Below, one piece after another: positions 38,949 to 49,235 of a stretch of 64,000 nt of DNA. The stretch is from NCBI RefSeq assembly GCF_000382065.1, contig NZ_KB907498.1, positions 62,001 through 126,000 of the forward strand, read 5' to 3'. The stretch is from Stenotrophomonas hibiscicola ATCC 19867 (lineage in GTDB: Bacteria; Pseudomonadota; Gammaproteobacteria; Xanthomonadales; Xanthomonadaceae). A program made the translations under genes and the position numbers. Positions within the stretch are counted from its first letter, which is position 1; the number at the start of each line of letters is the position of its first letter. Below the pieces are notes generated by a model that was given only the letters and a program-made list of their open reading frames with translations, did no database searches and had not been told where the DNA came from.

Positions 38949-40570
38949 CACTGCGTGCCGCGCTGCACGAACGGTACTTTTGCATACAGCGCACGTTCGC
39001 CGGCACGAGGATCGTCCACCACGCCGCTCTGGCGATCAAACAGCATGGTCTGCCGCCGGGGCAGCGCGTAGGCGGGCCATTGCGGCATTCCGCGATGATT
39101 GGGGTCGCCGTTGCGCGCGAAGGCGATCAGTGCGTCGCTCATTGTCGCCGCCAGCGTATGCGCGTCCGCGCCGCCACCGGTGCGTGCGCCGGGCAGGCCG
39201 GCGTTGTCGAACACCAGCGGGATGTCCAGCGTGTGGAAGGCGCGCAGCCGGCCTTGCTCCACCGGTGAGCCCCAGTCCAGCTGGTAGGCCCAGGTGGGCG
39301 CGGCCCCGCTGGGCTGGCGCGCACGCGCTTCCAGCTCCTCCACTGCGCCGCGCCAGGAACGTCCTGCGGTAGTGGCCGCGAAGAACACCTCCGAAGGCGT
39401 GTAATGCGGGTACAGGCGCCGGTACTCGGCGATCACCGTCTGCGGCAGCAGATCCACGAACTGCTGGCGTTGCAGCTGTGCCGGCAGCGTCTCCCAGGTC
39501 AAGGTGAAGTTGGCCGGATCGTCGCCGAGGAAGGCACGGGTCTCGTCGCGCGTATTGCCGATGACCATCGGAATGCTGGCCGACTGCCGCGGCGCCTGCG
39601 GCCAGAACGGATGCACCGGAAGGGAGACTTCGTCCAGTACCGGCCCGAAGTACAGCGACGTGCTTTCCACCCGCGATGGATCGCGGGCACGGGTGGCTGC
39701 AAGCAGATCCGTGGCCGGGAGCCGCAGCAGGGCAGACAGGTCCTTTGCACCCACTGCCTCCATTGCGATGGCAGCGCGCTGCGCGGCGGCACGCGGGCCG
39801 GCCGCGGTGACCTGCTGCCCGCTCATCGTCCACGCGCGCTGGAACAGGCCGCGTGCCGCCGGCATCGCCATCAGCGTGGCGATCTTGGCGCCGCCCCCGG
39901 ACTGGCCGAACACGGTGATGTTTCCAGCGTCACCGCCGAAGATCGCCGCGTGCTCGCGCACCCACTGCAGCGCCTGTACCAGGTCGAGCTGGCCGACATT
40001 CCCCGACGCGGCGTAGCGTGCGTCGCCAAGTGCGCCCAGGTACAGGTAACCGAAGGTGTTCAGCCGATGATTGAGGGTCACCACCACCACATCGCCGCGG
40101 CGGCACAGCGCACTGCCGTCGTACAGCGGATCGCTGCCGGAGCCGTTGTTGAACCCACCCCCGTGTATGTAGACCAGCACCGGGCGGCGGCCGCCATCCC
40201 CCAGTGCGGGGGTCCAGACGTTGAGGAACAGGCAGTCTTCGCTGCCGGGGCCTTCCGCGCCGCCCTGCGGTGCGGCCGCGCCATAGTCCAGTGCATCGGC
40301 GATCCCGTTCCATGCCGCTTCCCGGCGTGGTGGCTGGAAGCGATGGGTGCCGGTATCGGCGCCGTAGCGCACGCCGCGGAATACCAGCACGCCTTGTTCA
40401 TGCTGGCCGCGCAGGCGCCCCCCGCGCACGCGGACGATCGGCAGGCGTTCGTCGCGTGCACCGGGCATCGCCGCTGCCGGCAGTGCCACCAGCGTGGCCG
40501 TGGCCAGCGCCCAGCGCGCGCTGTCGCGCAGGAAACGGCGGCGCTGCAGATCGTCGGGTGCTCCCGTCAT
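38948..40570 (-). CDS. Exported carboxylesterase type B
   Basis: A 540-residue alpha/beta hydrolase of the cholinesterase-like group. The N terminus has a Tat-type signal (RRRFLRDSARWALATATLVALPAAA). HGGGFNNGSG forms the oxyanion hole, FGQSGGG holds the nucleophile serine, and FHTLDIPLVF the histidine. In this locus a role in removing acetyl or feruloyl esters from polysaccharide fragments is plausible. Its ATG overlaps the stop of the upstream hydrolase by four bases, so the two are coupled. Confidence 0.88.
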   Translation of the reverse strand: MTGAPDDLQRRRFLRDSARWALATATLVALPAAAMPGARDERLPIVRVRGGRLRGQHEQGVLVFRGVRYGADTGTHRFQPPRREAAWNGIADALDYGAAAPQGGAEGPGSEDCLFLNVWTPALGDGGRRPVLVYIHGGGFNNGSGSDPLYDGSALCRRGDVVVVTLNHRLNTFGYLYLGALGDARYAASGNVGQLDLVQALQWVREHAAIFGGDAGNITVFGQSGGGAKIATLMAMPAARGLFQRAWTMSGQQVTAAGPRAAAQRAAIAMEAVGAKDLSALLRLPATDLLAATRARDPSRVESTSLYFGPVLDEVSLPVHPFWPQAPRQSASIPMVIGNTRDETRAFLGDDPANFTLTWETLPAQLQRQQFVDLLPQTVIAEYRRLYPHYTPSEVFFAATTAGRSWRGAVEELEARARQPSGAAPTWAYQLDWGSPVEQGRLRAFHTLDIPLVFDNAGLPGARTGGGADAHTLAATMSDALIAFARNGDPNHRGMPQWPAYALPRRQTMLFDRQSGVVDDPRAGERALYAKVPFVQRGTQ

Positions 40571-41559
40571 CGGCTGCGCTCCGCATCCTTTCCTGCTGTC
40601 AGCCATGCCTGCGCCAGCGCTGGCCACTGCGCCAGGGTGGAGCCGGGCGGCAGGCGCATGCCGAAGCCGTGGCCACCATGGGCGAACACATGCAGTTCGT
40701 GCTCGACGCCCGCCCTGGCCAGCGCCTGCGCCATCACCTCGCTGTTGTGCACGCTGACCACGCGATCGTCGTTGGCATGGATCAGCATCGTCGGCGGCAT
40801 GTCCGCACGCACGTGCTCCTGCACCGAGTACTGCGTCGCCAATGCGGGGTCAGGGCGCTCGCCCAGCAATCGCCCGCGCGAACCACTGTGCGCATGCGCG
40901 CCCATGTCGATGACCGGGTAGACCAGCACCGCCCGTGCCGGGCGCGCGCTCAGCTGATCGATCGCATCGCGTGCGGGATAGACCGGCGCATCGAAGCCGG
41001 TGGCCAGCCGCGCAGCCACGTGGCCGCCGGCGGAAAAGCCCATGACCGCCACATTGTCCGCCTCCAGGCCGCGACGCGCGGCCTGGTCGCGCACGACCCG
41101 CAGCGCACGCTGGGCATCGGCCAGCGCCGCCTGGCGGTCCCTGCCCGGCTGCGGCAGGCGGTAGCGAAGCACGAACAGGGTGAAGCCTGCCCGCTGCACC
41201 CAGTCCGGCACCAGCGCGCTGCCCTCCTTGTCGATTACCACCCGCTGGTAGCCGCCGCCCGGAATGACCAGCACCGCCTGCCCGTTCGGACGTGGCGGCG
41301 CGTGCACGATCATGTATGGCGCATCGATCCCGTCCACGAACCGGTCCGGATGGGCCGGATCGGGGCTGCGCTCAACCACCCGCGCCTTCCGTGCCGGAGC
41401 GCTCTGGCCAGGTACCTGGCCGTCCGGCCACAGCGGCAGGCGTTCGCCCGCCACCTCCCCGGCAAGCCGCTGGCCGTCGCGCAGCGGGACGTCGCTGGCA
41501 CGTGCCGGGGCAAGCGTCAACAGAACGCACAAGAACAGCACAAGAGGGGGCAGACGCAT
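40567..41559 (-). CDS. Exported alpha/beta hydrolase, probable carbohydrate acetylesterase
   Basis: A 330-residue protein with a signal peptide (cleavage near APARA). VIPGGGYQRVVIDKEG gives an oxyanion-hole loop and GFSAGGH the nucleophile serine. The catalytic Asp and His are expected in HANDDRVVS and HAFAHGGHGFGM. The sequence resembles esterases that deacetylate xylan or pectin fragments. It is first in the minus-strand group with the carboxylesterase and the cupin, and the operator at 41640 lies upstream, shared with the divergent plus-strand operon. Confidence 0.85.
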   Translation of the reverse strand: MRLPPLVLFLCVLLTLAPARASDVPLRDGQRLAGEVAGERLPLWPDGQVPGQSAPARKARVVERSPDPAHPDRFVDGIDAPYMIVHAPPRPNGQAVLVIPGGGYQRVVIDKEGSALVPDWVQRAGFTLFVLRYRLPQPGRDRQAALADAQRALRVVRDQAARRGLEADNVAVMGFSAGGHVAARLATGFDAPVYPARDAIDQLSARPARAVLVYPVIDMGAHAHSGSRGRLLGERPDPALATQYSVQEHVRADMPPTMLIHANDDRVVSVHNSEVMAQALARAGVEHELHVFAHGGHGFGMRLPPGSTLAQWPALAQAWLTAGKDAERSR

Positions 41560-41639
41560 GGCGGACCGGGCTCCAGCGAAGGGTGGGCAGCGTGCCGCAG
41601 GCGCCCCGGAAGCGGGTGTGATGCGCTGCGGCTTGCGTG

Positions 41640-41654
41640 ATGACACCGGTTTAC
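41640..41654. promoter_or_regulatory. Predicted operator copy 4 (divergent promoter region)
   Basis: ATGACACCGGTTTAC lies between the hydrolase gene and the FAH-type gene. TATACA at 41657-41662 could be a -10 box on the plus strand. Confidence 0.65.
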
Positions 41655-41715
41655 CATATACACCTCCTGCAGACGCTGTCGATGGGCAGTGCAACAACGC
41701 AGAGGGAGACCGTTC

Positions 41716-42543
41716 TTGAGCAACGAACACGGCACACAGGGGCAGAGGCCGGCGCCGGACGGTGCAGCCGCCATCGCCCGCGCCTTCACCGATGCACGCC
41801 GCGCAGGCAAGGCCCTGCCCGCGTTCCCCGGAGAGATCCCCGTCGATCTGGTGGCTGCCTACCACGTGCAGGACCAGGCCATTGGCCTGTGGAGCGATAC
41901 GGTGGTCGGCTGGAAGGTGGGTTACATCGCTGCCGAGCGCCGCGACGGCTCCGGCGATGAGCGCCTGCTGGGGCCGATCTTCAAACGTCAGCTCTGGAAT
42001 GATACCGGTGGAACAACCGACATCCCGGTCTTCGTCGGGGGCTTCGGCGCAGTCGAAGCAGAGTACGTGCTGGAGCTGTTGGAGGACGCGCCGGCCGGAC
42101 AGCTGGACTGGTCCCCGGAACAGGCCGAAGCGCTGCCTGCGCGCCTCTATATCGGCGTGGAAGTGGCCAGCAGCCCGCTGGCCACCATCAACGAACTTGG
42201 TCCGCGCGTGGTGGTGTCCGACTTTGGCAACAACAACGGCCTGGTGCTGGGCCCGGAGATCGTCGACTGGTCCGCACGCGACGAAAACTCGCTGCGTGCC
42301 GAGACACTGATCGAAGGTGAGGTGGTCGGCACCGGTGGCGCCACCCGCCTGCCCGGTGGCCTGCGCGCGGCCTATGCCTTTGCGCTGTCCCGTTCGGCCC
42401 TGCGTGGCCGGCCGCTGCGCAAGGGCGACCTGATCGCCACCGGCAATGCCACCGGCATCCACGATATCGAGGCAGGACAAACGGCGCTGGTGCGCTTTGC
42501 CGGCTTCGGTGACATTGCCTGCCGGGCCGTGCCCGCGGGATGA
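41716..42543 (+). CDS. FAH-superfamily hydratase/hydrolase
   Basis: A 275-residue protein with the fumarylacetoacetase/2-keto-4-pentenoate hydratase fold. WKVGYIA, EAEYVLEL, IGVEVASSPL, VVSDFGNNNGLVLG and KGDLIATGNATGIHD are seen, which include the metal-binding acidic residues. The reaction in a uronate locus is not certain; acting on a keto-acid intermediate is likely. I chose TTG 41716 because GAGGGAG lies eight bases before it; the frame also opens at 41689. It starts the operon that includes the TRAP transporter, GH43 enzyme and LacI regulator. Confidence 0.8.
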   Translation: MSNEHGTQGQRPAPDGAAAIARAFTDARRAGKALPAFPGEIPVDLVAAYHVQDQAIGLWSDTVVGWKVGYIAAERRDGSGDERLLGPIFKRQLWNDTGGTTDIPVFVGGFGAVEAEYVLELLEDAPAGQLDWSPEQAEALPARLYIGVEVASSPLATINELGPRVVVSDFGNNNGLVLGPEIVDWSARDENSLRAETLIEGEVVGTGGATRLPGGLRAAYAFALSRSALRGRPLRKGDLIATGNATGIHDIEAGQTALVRFAGFGDIACRAVPAG

Positions 42544-42583
42544 CCGCGGGGCTGCCCTGGTGAACACGCGCGGGAGGGCGCAG

Positions 42584-43585
42584 ATGATCACACGACGTAA
42601 CTTCCTGGCCGGTGGCGCTGCTGCCCTGGCCACCCCGATGCTCGCCGCCTGTGGCCGCGGGCCGGGCGGCGATATGGCCGGTGGCGCGCTGTTGACCGCC
42701 ACCGACGTGCATGTGGCCGACTACCCTACCGTCACCGCGGTGAAGTGGATCGGCGAAACGCTGCAGCGCGAAACCAACGGTCGCCTGCGCCTGCGCCAGT
42801 ACCACTCCGGCCAGCTGGGCCGCGAATCCGAGGCGATCGACATGGCGCGCTTCGGTGCCATCGATATCACCCGCGTGTATGCCGGTGCGCTGAACAATGC
42901 CTTTCCGCTGACCCAGGCGCTGTGCCTGCCCTACGTGTTCACGTCGGTGGCGCACCAGCGTGCCGCGCTGGATGACGGCCTGGCCGAAGCCGTGCTGCGC
43001 GGCTTCCAGGGCCGCGGCCTGGTCGGCCTGGCGATCTACGATTCCGGTGCACGCTGCTTCTACAACACCAAGCACCCCATCGTTTCGCCCAAGGACCTGC
43101 ACGGCCTGAAGCTGCGCGTCGCCTCATCGGACATCTTCATCCAGCTGATGCGCCTGCTCGGCGCCAACCCGACGCCGATGTCGCTGGGCGACACGTTCTC
43201 CGGGATGGAAACCCACATGATCGACGGCGCCGAGAACAACATGCGCAGCTTCCATTCCAGCCGCCACTTCGAAGCGGCGCACTACTGGTCGCAGAGCGAC
43301 CATTCGTACGCGCCGGATGTGTTGCTGATGTCGCGCGCCAGTTTCGAACGCCTGTCGCCTGACGACCGCCAGCTGCTGCTGCAGACCGCGCGCGCGTCGG
43401 TGAAGGTGATGCGCGAGCAGTGGGATGCGTCGGAGGACGCCGCACGCCGCGCCGTGCTGGCCTACGGGGTGAAAGCCAACGAGGTGGACATGCCCGCCTT
43501 CCGCACCGCCGCCCAGCCGCTGCTGCAGCAGTACCTACAGCAGCCGGAGATCGCCGCGCTGGTCGACCGCATCCGCGCCGCCTGA
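42584..43585 (+). CDS. dctP: TRAP transporter substrate-binding protein
   Basis: A 333-residue DctP-family periplasmic binding protein. Its N terminus has a twin-arginine-like lipoprotein signal (TRRNFLAGGAAALATPMLAACG). The body includes RLRLRQYHSGQLGRESEAIDM, a DLHGLKLRV motif and GMETHMIDGAENN, all typical of the family, with a conserved Arg that binds the acid group. It delivers the substrate to the DctQM permease encoded next. With kduI/kduD and kdgK/eda in the locus the substrate is likely a uronate or unsaturated uronide. Confidence 0.92.
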   Translation: MITRRNFLAGGAAALATPMLAACGRGPGGDMAGGALLTATDVHVADYPTVTAVKWIGETLQRETNGRLRLRQYHSGQLGRESEAIDMARFGAIDITRVYAGALNNAFPLTQALCLPYVFTSVAHQRAALDDGLAEAVLRGFQGRGLVGLAIYDSGARCFYNTKHPIVSPKDLHGLKLRVASSDIFIQLMRLLGANPTPMSLGDTFSGMETHMIDGAENNMRSFHSSRHFEAAHYWSQSDHSYAPDVLLMSRASFERLSPDDRQLLLQTARASVKVMREQWDASEDAARRAVLAYGVKANEVDMPAFRTAAQPLLQQYLQQPEIAALVDRIRAA

Positions 43586-43595
43586 GGACACTGCC

Positions 43596-44126
43596 ATGAT
43601 CGAGACGACGACGCCCGCCACCGGGCCTGGCCAGCGCCTGCTGGACCGCATCGCCGACATCGCCATCTACGGCGCCGTTGCTGCCCTGCTGGGGCTGGTG
43701 GTGGTGCAGGGCTGGCAGGTGTTCGCGCGCTACGTGATCAACGATTCGCCCAGCTGGACCGAGCCGGTCACGCTGCTGCTGCTGGCCACGGCGATGAGCC
43801 TGGGTGCCGCCTGCGGTGTGCACACCAACCGCCACTTCGGCTTCTTCCTGCTGCATGCCTACCTGGGCCCCGGCCTGCGCCGTGCGGTGGACGTGCTGGT
43901 GCAGCTGGTGGTGGCGGTGCTGGGAGGCTTCATCGCCTTCTGGTCGGGTGATCTGCTGCTCGACGGCCTGGACATCAAGACCGCCGGCGCCGATCTGCCG
44001 CAGAGCATCAACTACCTGCCACTGGCGGTGGGCGGCGGGCTGATGCTGCTGTTCGCGCTGAACCGTGCGTGGAACGCGCTGCAGGCCCGCGCCACCGGCG
44101 CCGAAGACGCTGAAGGAGATCGTTGA
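43596..44126 (+). CDS. dctQ: TRAP transporter small permease
   Basis: A 176-residue DctQ-family protein with four hydrophobic helices and the conserved WTEPVTLLLL segment. It works with DctM as the sodium-driven inner-membrane part of the TRAP importer. It is 10 bases after dctP and 3 bases before dctM, so the three genes form one translation unit. Confidence 0.92.
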   Translation: MIETTTPATGPGQRLLDRIADIAIYGAVAALLGLVVVQGWQVFARYVINDSPSWTEPVTLLLLATAMSLGAACGVHTNRHFGFFLLHAYLGPGLRRAVDVLVQLVVAVLGGFIAFWSGDLLLDGLDIKTAGADLPQSINYLPLAVGGGLMLLFALNRAWNALQARATGAEDAEGDR

Positions 44127-44129
44127 TCC

Positions 44130-45413
44130 ATGGGTATCACCATCCTGTTCTCCGTGTTTGCCGTGCTGCTGCTGCTCGGCGTGCCGGTGGCCTACGCGCT
44201 GGCCGCTGCCGCGCTGGCCACCCTGCTCTACCTGGATATCCCCAGCATCGTGCTGGTGCAGCAGATCTCGGCCGGTACCGGCTCGGCCTCGCTGATCGCC
44301 ATTCCGTTGTTCATCTTCGCGGGCGAGATCATGATGCGCGGCGGCATCTCCGAGCGCCTGATCGCCCTGGCCTCGTCGCTGGTGGGGCGCTTGCGCGGTG
44401 GCCTCGGCCAGGTCTCGATCCTGTCCTCGCTGTTCTTCGGCGGCGTGTCCGGCTCGGCCATCGCCGACGTTTCGGCGGTCGGCGGCACGATGATCCCGCA
44501 GATGGTCAAGCGCGGCTACGACCGCGATTTCGCCGTCAACGTCAGCATCACCGCCGCGCTGGTGGCGCTGCTGGTGCCGCCGTCGCACAACCTGATCCTG
44601 TTCTCGGCCGCTGCCGGTGGGGGCCTGTCCATCGCCGATCTGTTCGCCGCCGGCATTGTCCCCGCGCTGCTGATGACGTTGGCGCTGATGGTCACCGGCT
44701 ATGCGGTGGCGCGCCGCCGCGGCTATGGCGTGGAGGTCTTTCCCGGCTGGCGCGCCGTGGCCCTGCGCATCGTCTCCGCCCTGCCCGGCCTGGGCCTGGT
44801 CGCGCTGATCTTCATCGGTATCCGTGCCGGCATCTTCACCGCAGTGGAAAGCGCAGCCATCGCCGTGGTCTACGCCTTGCTGGTGACCACCGTGCTGTAC
44901 CGGCAACTGCGCTGGCGCGAGTTCTTCGACACCGTCATCCACGCTGCGCGCAGCACGGGCGTGATCCTGTTCGTGATCGCCACCGCCGCCGTGTTTGGCT
45001 GGCTGCTGGCCTACCTGCAGGTGCCCGCGGCCGCCGTCGAGTTCCTGCAGTCGTTCGCGCACAGCCAGTTCATGGTGCTGCTGATGATCGTGGTGATGCT
45101 GCTGCTGCTGGGCACCTTCATGGACCTGGCACCGATGATCCTGATCTGCACGCCGATCTTCCTGCCGGTGGCCCGCGCCTACGGCATCGATCCGATCCAC
45201 TTCGGCCTGGTGCTGGTGCTCACCGGTGGCCTGGGTCTGGTCACGCCCCCGGTGGGCTCGGTGCTGTTCATCGGCACGGCCATCGGCAAGATCAGCGTGG
45301 GCCAGAGCATGCGCACGATCTGGCCGTTCTGGTTCGCCGCGCTCGCCGTGCTGCTGGTCGTGGCCTTCTTCCCCTCACTGTCGTTGTGGCTGCCCGCCGC
45401 GCTGCGCGGCTGA
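44130..45413 (+). CDS. dctM: TRAP transporter large permease
   Basis: A 427-residue DctM-family protein with about 12 membrane helices. Typical motifs include PLFIFAGEIM, GGVSGSAIADVSAVG, VPPSHNLILFS and LMIVVMLLLLGTFMDLAPMILICTPIFLPV. It moves the solute with sodium ions after delivery by DctP. It starts three bases after dctQ and ends just before the GH43 gene, which has its own GGAG site. Confidence 0.93.
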   Translation: MGITILFSVFAVLLLLGVPVAYALAAAALATLLYLDIPSIVLVQQISAGTGSASLIAIPLFIFAGEIMMRGGISERLIALASSLVGRLRGGLGQVSILSSLFFGGVSGSAIADVSAVGGTMIPQMVKRGYDRDFAVNVSITAALVALLVPPSHNLILFSAAAGGGLSIADLFAAGIVPALLMTLALMVTGYAVARRRGYGVEVFPGWRAVALRIVSALPGLGLVALIFIGIRAGIFTAVESAAIAVVYALLVTTVLYRQLRWREFFDTVIHAARSTGVILFVIATAAVFGWLLAYLQVPAAAVEFLQSFAHSQFMVLLMIVVMLLLLGTFMDLAPMILICTPIFLPVARAYGIDPIHFGLVLVLTGGLGLVTPPVGSVLFIGTAIGKISVGQSMRTIWPFWFAALAVLLVVAFFPSLSLWLPAALRG

Positions 45414-45430
45414 GCCACAAGGAGACTGCC

Positions 45431-47020
45431 ATGCGTGCACTGTGTATCGCCGCCACCATCACTCTGCTCGTGCTGTTGCTGCCGGCACGGCCTGCACCCG
45501 CGGCGGAGCCCGCGCGCGCCCCGGCGCAGTGGGCGCGGGGGCTGGAACACCAGCGCCAGGCGGACCGGGGCGATGGCACGTTCCTCAATCCGGTGCTGGC
45601 CGGTGACCATCCGGATCCCTCGGTGCTCAAGGACGGGGACGATTACTACCTCACGCTGTCGTCGTTCGACGCCTACCCCGGCCTCCCGATCTGGCACTCG
45701 CGCGACCTGGTGAACTGGCAGCCGCTGGGACATGCGGTCACCCGCAACGTGGGGGCGATCTGGGCGCCGGACATCGTCAAGCATCGGGGGCGCTACTTCA
45801 TCTACTTCCCGGCCCGCACCGGCGAGCGCCGCAGCAACTTCGTGGTCTGGGCCGATGACATCAAGGGCCCGTGGAGCGCGCCGATCGACATCGGCCTGGG
45901 TGGCTACATCGATCCCGGCCATGCAGTGGGTGAAGACGGCAAGCGCTACCTGTTCCTCAGTGGCGGTGATTACGTGCAGCTGGCCGACGACGGGTTGAGC
46001 GTGGTCGGCACGCCGAAACACGTCTATGACGGCTGGCGCTACCCGCAGGACTGGGACGTTGAGGCCTACGCGCAGGAAGGCCCGAAGATCCACGTCCGCG
46101 ACGGCTGGTACTACATGACCACGGCAGTGGGCGGCACCGCCGGTCCGCCGACCGGGCACATGGTGATCACCGCGCGCTCGCGTTCGATCCACGGACCATG
46201 GGAGAACGCGCCCAACAACCCGATCACGCGCACGCAGTCGGCGGCCGAGCCCTGGTGGTCACGCGGCCACGCGACGGTGATCGAAGGGACCGATGGACGC
46301 TGGTGGATGATGTACCACGGGTACGAGAACGGCTTCTGGACGCTGGGTCGGCAGGCCCTGCTCGAACCGATCGAATGGACCGCTGACGGCTGGTTCCGGG
46401 CCACGGGCGGAGACCTTGGTCAGCCACTGCGCAAGCCGGCCGGACAGGCGCTGTCGCCGCATGGCATGGCGCTGTCGGATGATTTCCGCGGCAGCACGCT
46501 TGGCCCGCAGTGGGCGTTCTTCAACCCGGCGCAGGATGAGTACCGCCGGCTGGGTTTCAGTGGCAACGGCCTTGTCCTGCAGGGCAAGGGCAGCACGCCG
46601 CGCGACGCCTCGCCGCTGACCACCATCGCCGGCGACCGGGCCTATCAGTTCGAGGTGGAGATGGAGATCGCCCCCGGTGCCGTGGGCGGCGCGCTGCTGT
46701 TCTACAGCGACCGGCTGTACGCGGGCGTGGGCAGCAACGGCGAGTCGTTCATCATGCATCGCTACGGCGAGGAGCGCCCTGCCCGACCGGCCCCGGGCCG
46801 CGGCGGCCGGCTGTGGTTGCGGGTGACCAACAACCGCCACATCGTCACCTTCCACTCCAGCACCGACGGGCACACTTGGCAGAAGTATCCGGTTCAGATG
46901 GAAGTGTCCGGTTACCATCACAATGTCGCGGGCAGGTTCCTGGCGTTGAAGCCGGCGCTGTATGCGGCCGGCGACGGTGCGGTAACCTTCCGCAACTTCC
47001 GCTACCGCGCGCTGGACTGA
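45431..47020 (+). CDS. Exported glycoside hydrolase family 43 enzyme
   Basis: A 529-residue secreted enzyme (signal peptide about 1-25). The five-bladed beta-propeller shows NPVLAGDHPDPSVLKDG with a catalytic aspartate, GAIWAPDIVKHRGRYFIYF, GGYIDPGHAV and RGHATVIEG, which includes the likely catalytic glutamate. From about residue 350 a beta-sandwich of the GH43 C2 type (DDFRGSTLGPQWAFFNP...) follows. GH43 enzymes cut arabinan, xylan or galactan side chains, so it probably trims pectin side chains. Which sugar is removed cannot be read from sequence. Confidence 0.88.
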   Translation: MRALCIAATITLLVLLLPARPAPAAEPARAPAQWARGLEHQRQADRGDGTFLNPVLAGDHPDPSVLKDGDDYYLTLSSFDAYPGLPIWHSRDLVNWQPLGHAVTRNVGAIWAPDIVKHRGRYFIYFPARTGERRSNFVVWADDIKGPWSAPIDIGLGGYIDPGHAVGEDGKRYLFLSGGDYVQLADDGLSVVGTPKHVYDGWRYPQDWDVEAYAQEGPKIHVRDGWYYMTTAVGGTAGPPTGHMVITARSRSIHGPWENAPNNPITRTQSAAEPWWSRGHATVIEGTDGRWWMMYHGYENGFWTLGRQALLEPIEWTADGWFRATGGDLGQPLRKPAGQALSPHGMALSDDFRGSTLGPQWAFFNPAQDEYRRLGFSGNGLVLQGKGSTPRDASPLTTIAGDRAYQFEVEMEIAPGAVGGALLFYSDRLYAGVGSNGESFIMHRYGEERPARPAPGRGGRLWLRVTNNRHIVTFHSSTDGHTWQKYPVQMEVSGYHHNVAGRFLALKPALYAAGDGAVTFRNFRYRALD

Positions 47021-47059
47021 GCGCGGAGCCGGAATCCCCAGACTTACCGGGTTCAAAAC

Positions 47060-48118
47060 ATGTCAGTGCGCAACAAGAACGATGCCGCTACGCCGGCATT
47101 GGCGAAGGGCAAGGCAGCCACCATCAACGACATCGCGCGACTGTCGGGTGTATCCAAGAAAACGGTTTCAAGAATCATCAACAACTCGCCACTGGTGCGC
47201 AAGGACACGCGCGACAAGGTGGAAGCGTTGATGCGTGAAGTGGGCTACACGCCCGATCCACTGGCCCGCGGGCTGGCGTTCCGCCGCTCCTTCCTGATCG
47301 GCATGGTCTACGACAACCCCACCGCGCAGTACATCGTGGACATGCAGTACGGCGCGCTGGATGCATTGCGTGGATCCAGTTTCGAGCTGGTGGTGCATCC
47401 CTGTGACAGCCGCAGCCCCGGCTACATCGAAGGCGTGCGTCGCTTCGTGCAGCAGCAGAAGCTGCACGGCGTCATCCTAGTGCCGCGTGCCTCGGAAGAC
47501 CAGGCGCTGGCGGACATGCTCGATGAGATCGGCTGCCGGTTTACCCGCGTGGCAGCGCTGCCGCTGGACGAAAGCTCGCAGATGGTGGTTACCCATGACC
47601 GCGATGGTGCGGCCGAAGCCGCCGACTACCTGCTCTCGCTCGGCCACCGTGACATTGCCCTGGTGACCGGTCCCAGCGCCTACCGTTCGGCCCATGAACG
47701 TACCGCCGGCTTCATCGACGCACTGTCGCAACGCGGTATCGAGCTGCCGAAGGACCGCATCATCGAGGCCGGCTACACCTTCGAATCCGGTGTCGCCGCT
47801 GCCGAGAAACTGCTGCTGGGCAAGCGCCGCCCGACCGCCATCTTCACCGGCAACGATGAAATGGCCGCCGGTATCTACAAGGTGGCGCTGCGCGCGGGCA
47901 TCAACATTCCGCGCCAGCTGTCCATTGTCGGCTATGACGACAGCCCGCTTGCCTCGCGCCTGTGGCCCTCGCTGACCTCGGTGCGCCGGCACACGCGCGA
48001 TACCGGACGCACCGCCGCGGCGATGCTGATCCAGCCCGAAGGCCAGGCCGCGCTGCCCATTGCCAGCGTGCGGCCGCACCTGATCGTCCGCGATTCCTGC
48101 CAGCCGCCGGAGGATTGA
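47060..48118 (+). CDS. LacI-family transcriptional regulator of the uronate locus
   Basis: A 352-residue repressor. The N-terminal helix-turn-helix (TINDIARLSGVSKKTVSRIINN) and the hinge helix PDPLARGLA place DNA binding in the first 70 residues. A periplasmic-binding-protein-like effector domain follows (VILVPRAS, FTGNDEMAAGIYKVA, SIVGYDDSPLA). It lies inside the locus, upstream of kduI, so it most likely senses a uronate intermediate such as KDG and binds the ATGACACCG sites. This role (KdgR/UxuR-like) is inferred. Confidence 0.9.
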   Translation: MSVRNKNDAATPALAKGKAATINDIARLSGVSKKTVSRIINNSPLVRKDTRDKVEALMREVGYTPDPLARGLAFRRSFLIGMVYDNPTAQYIVDMQYGALDALRGSSFELVVHPCDSRSPGYIEGVRRFVQQQKLHGVILVPRASEDQALADMLDEIGCRFTRVAALPLDESSQMVVTHDRDGAAEAADYLLSLGHRDIALVTGPSAYRSAHERTAGFIDALSQRGIELPKDRIIEAGYTFESGVAAAEKLLLGKRRPTAIFTGNDEMAAGIYKVALRAGINIPRQLSIVGYDDSPLASRLWPSLTSVRRHTRDTGRTAAAMLIQPEGQAALPIASVRPHLIVRDSCQPPED

Positions 48119-48161
48119 TCCCCAAGGATCAATCCTGCAGGTCACGACCTCTGGTCGTGAC
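48111..48161 (+). terminator. Tandem hairpins after the LacI-type gene
   Basis: Two perfect stems follow each other: AGGATTGATCC with GGATCAATCCT (48111-48136) and GTCACGACC with GGTCGTGAC (48141-48161). The first overlaps the gene's stop codon. Neither has a T tract. Confidence 0.5.
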
Positions 48162-48228
48162 ACGCCCCTGCCCCATCCACCCGATCCACCGCGCCCTGCC
48201 CGGGCCATCCCGGCATCGTGCGACGCAA

Positions 48229-48258
48229 AATGACACCGGTTTCCTGTCTGGCTAGAAT
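48229..48258 (+). promoter_or_regulatory. Predicted operator copy 5 overlapping the kduI promoter
   Basis: AATGACACCGGTTTCC at 48229-48244 contains TGACAC, which fits a -35 hexamer 16 bases before TAGAAT (48253-48258), a -10 hexamer. Repressor bound here would block RNA polymerase. The kduI start is 58 bases further on. Confidence 0.7.
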
Positions 48259-48267
48259 CGACCGTGA

Positions 48268-49164
<897 letters not shown>

Positions 49165-49235
49165 GCCCGCCTGGCCGCCGCGCACCGTGTGCCGGCCGTC
49201 GACACCGCTCGTCTCTATCAAGGAACGCATACGCA

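Noticed and set aside
43137..45200. A 687-codon minus-strand frame across the TRAP genes
   Set aside because: It is histidine- and glutamine-rich antisense of dctP/dctQ/dctM and has no motif or start signal.
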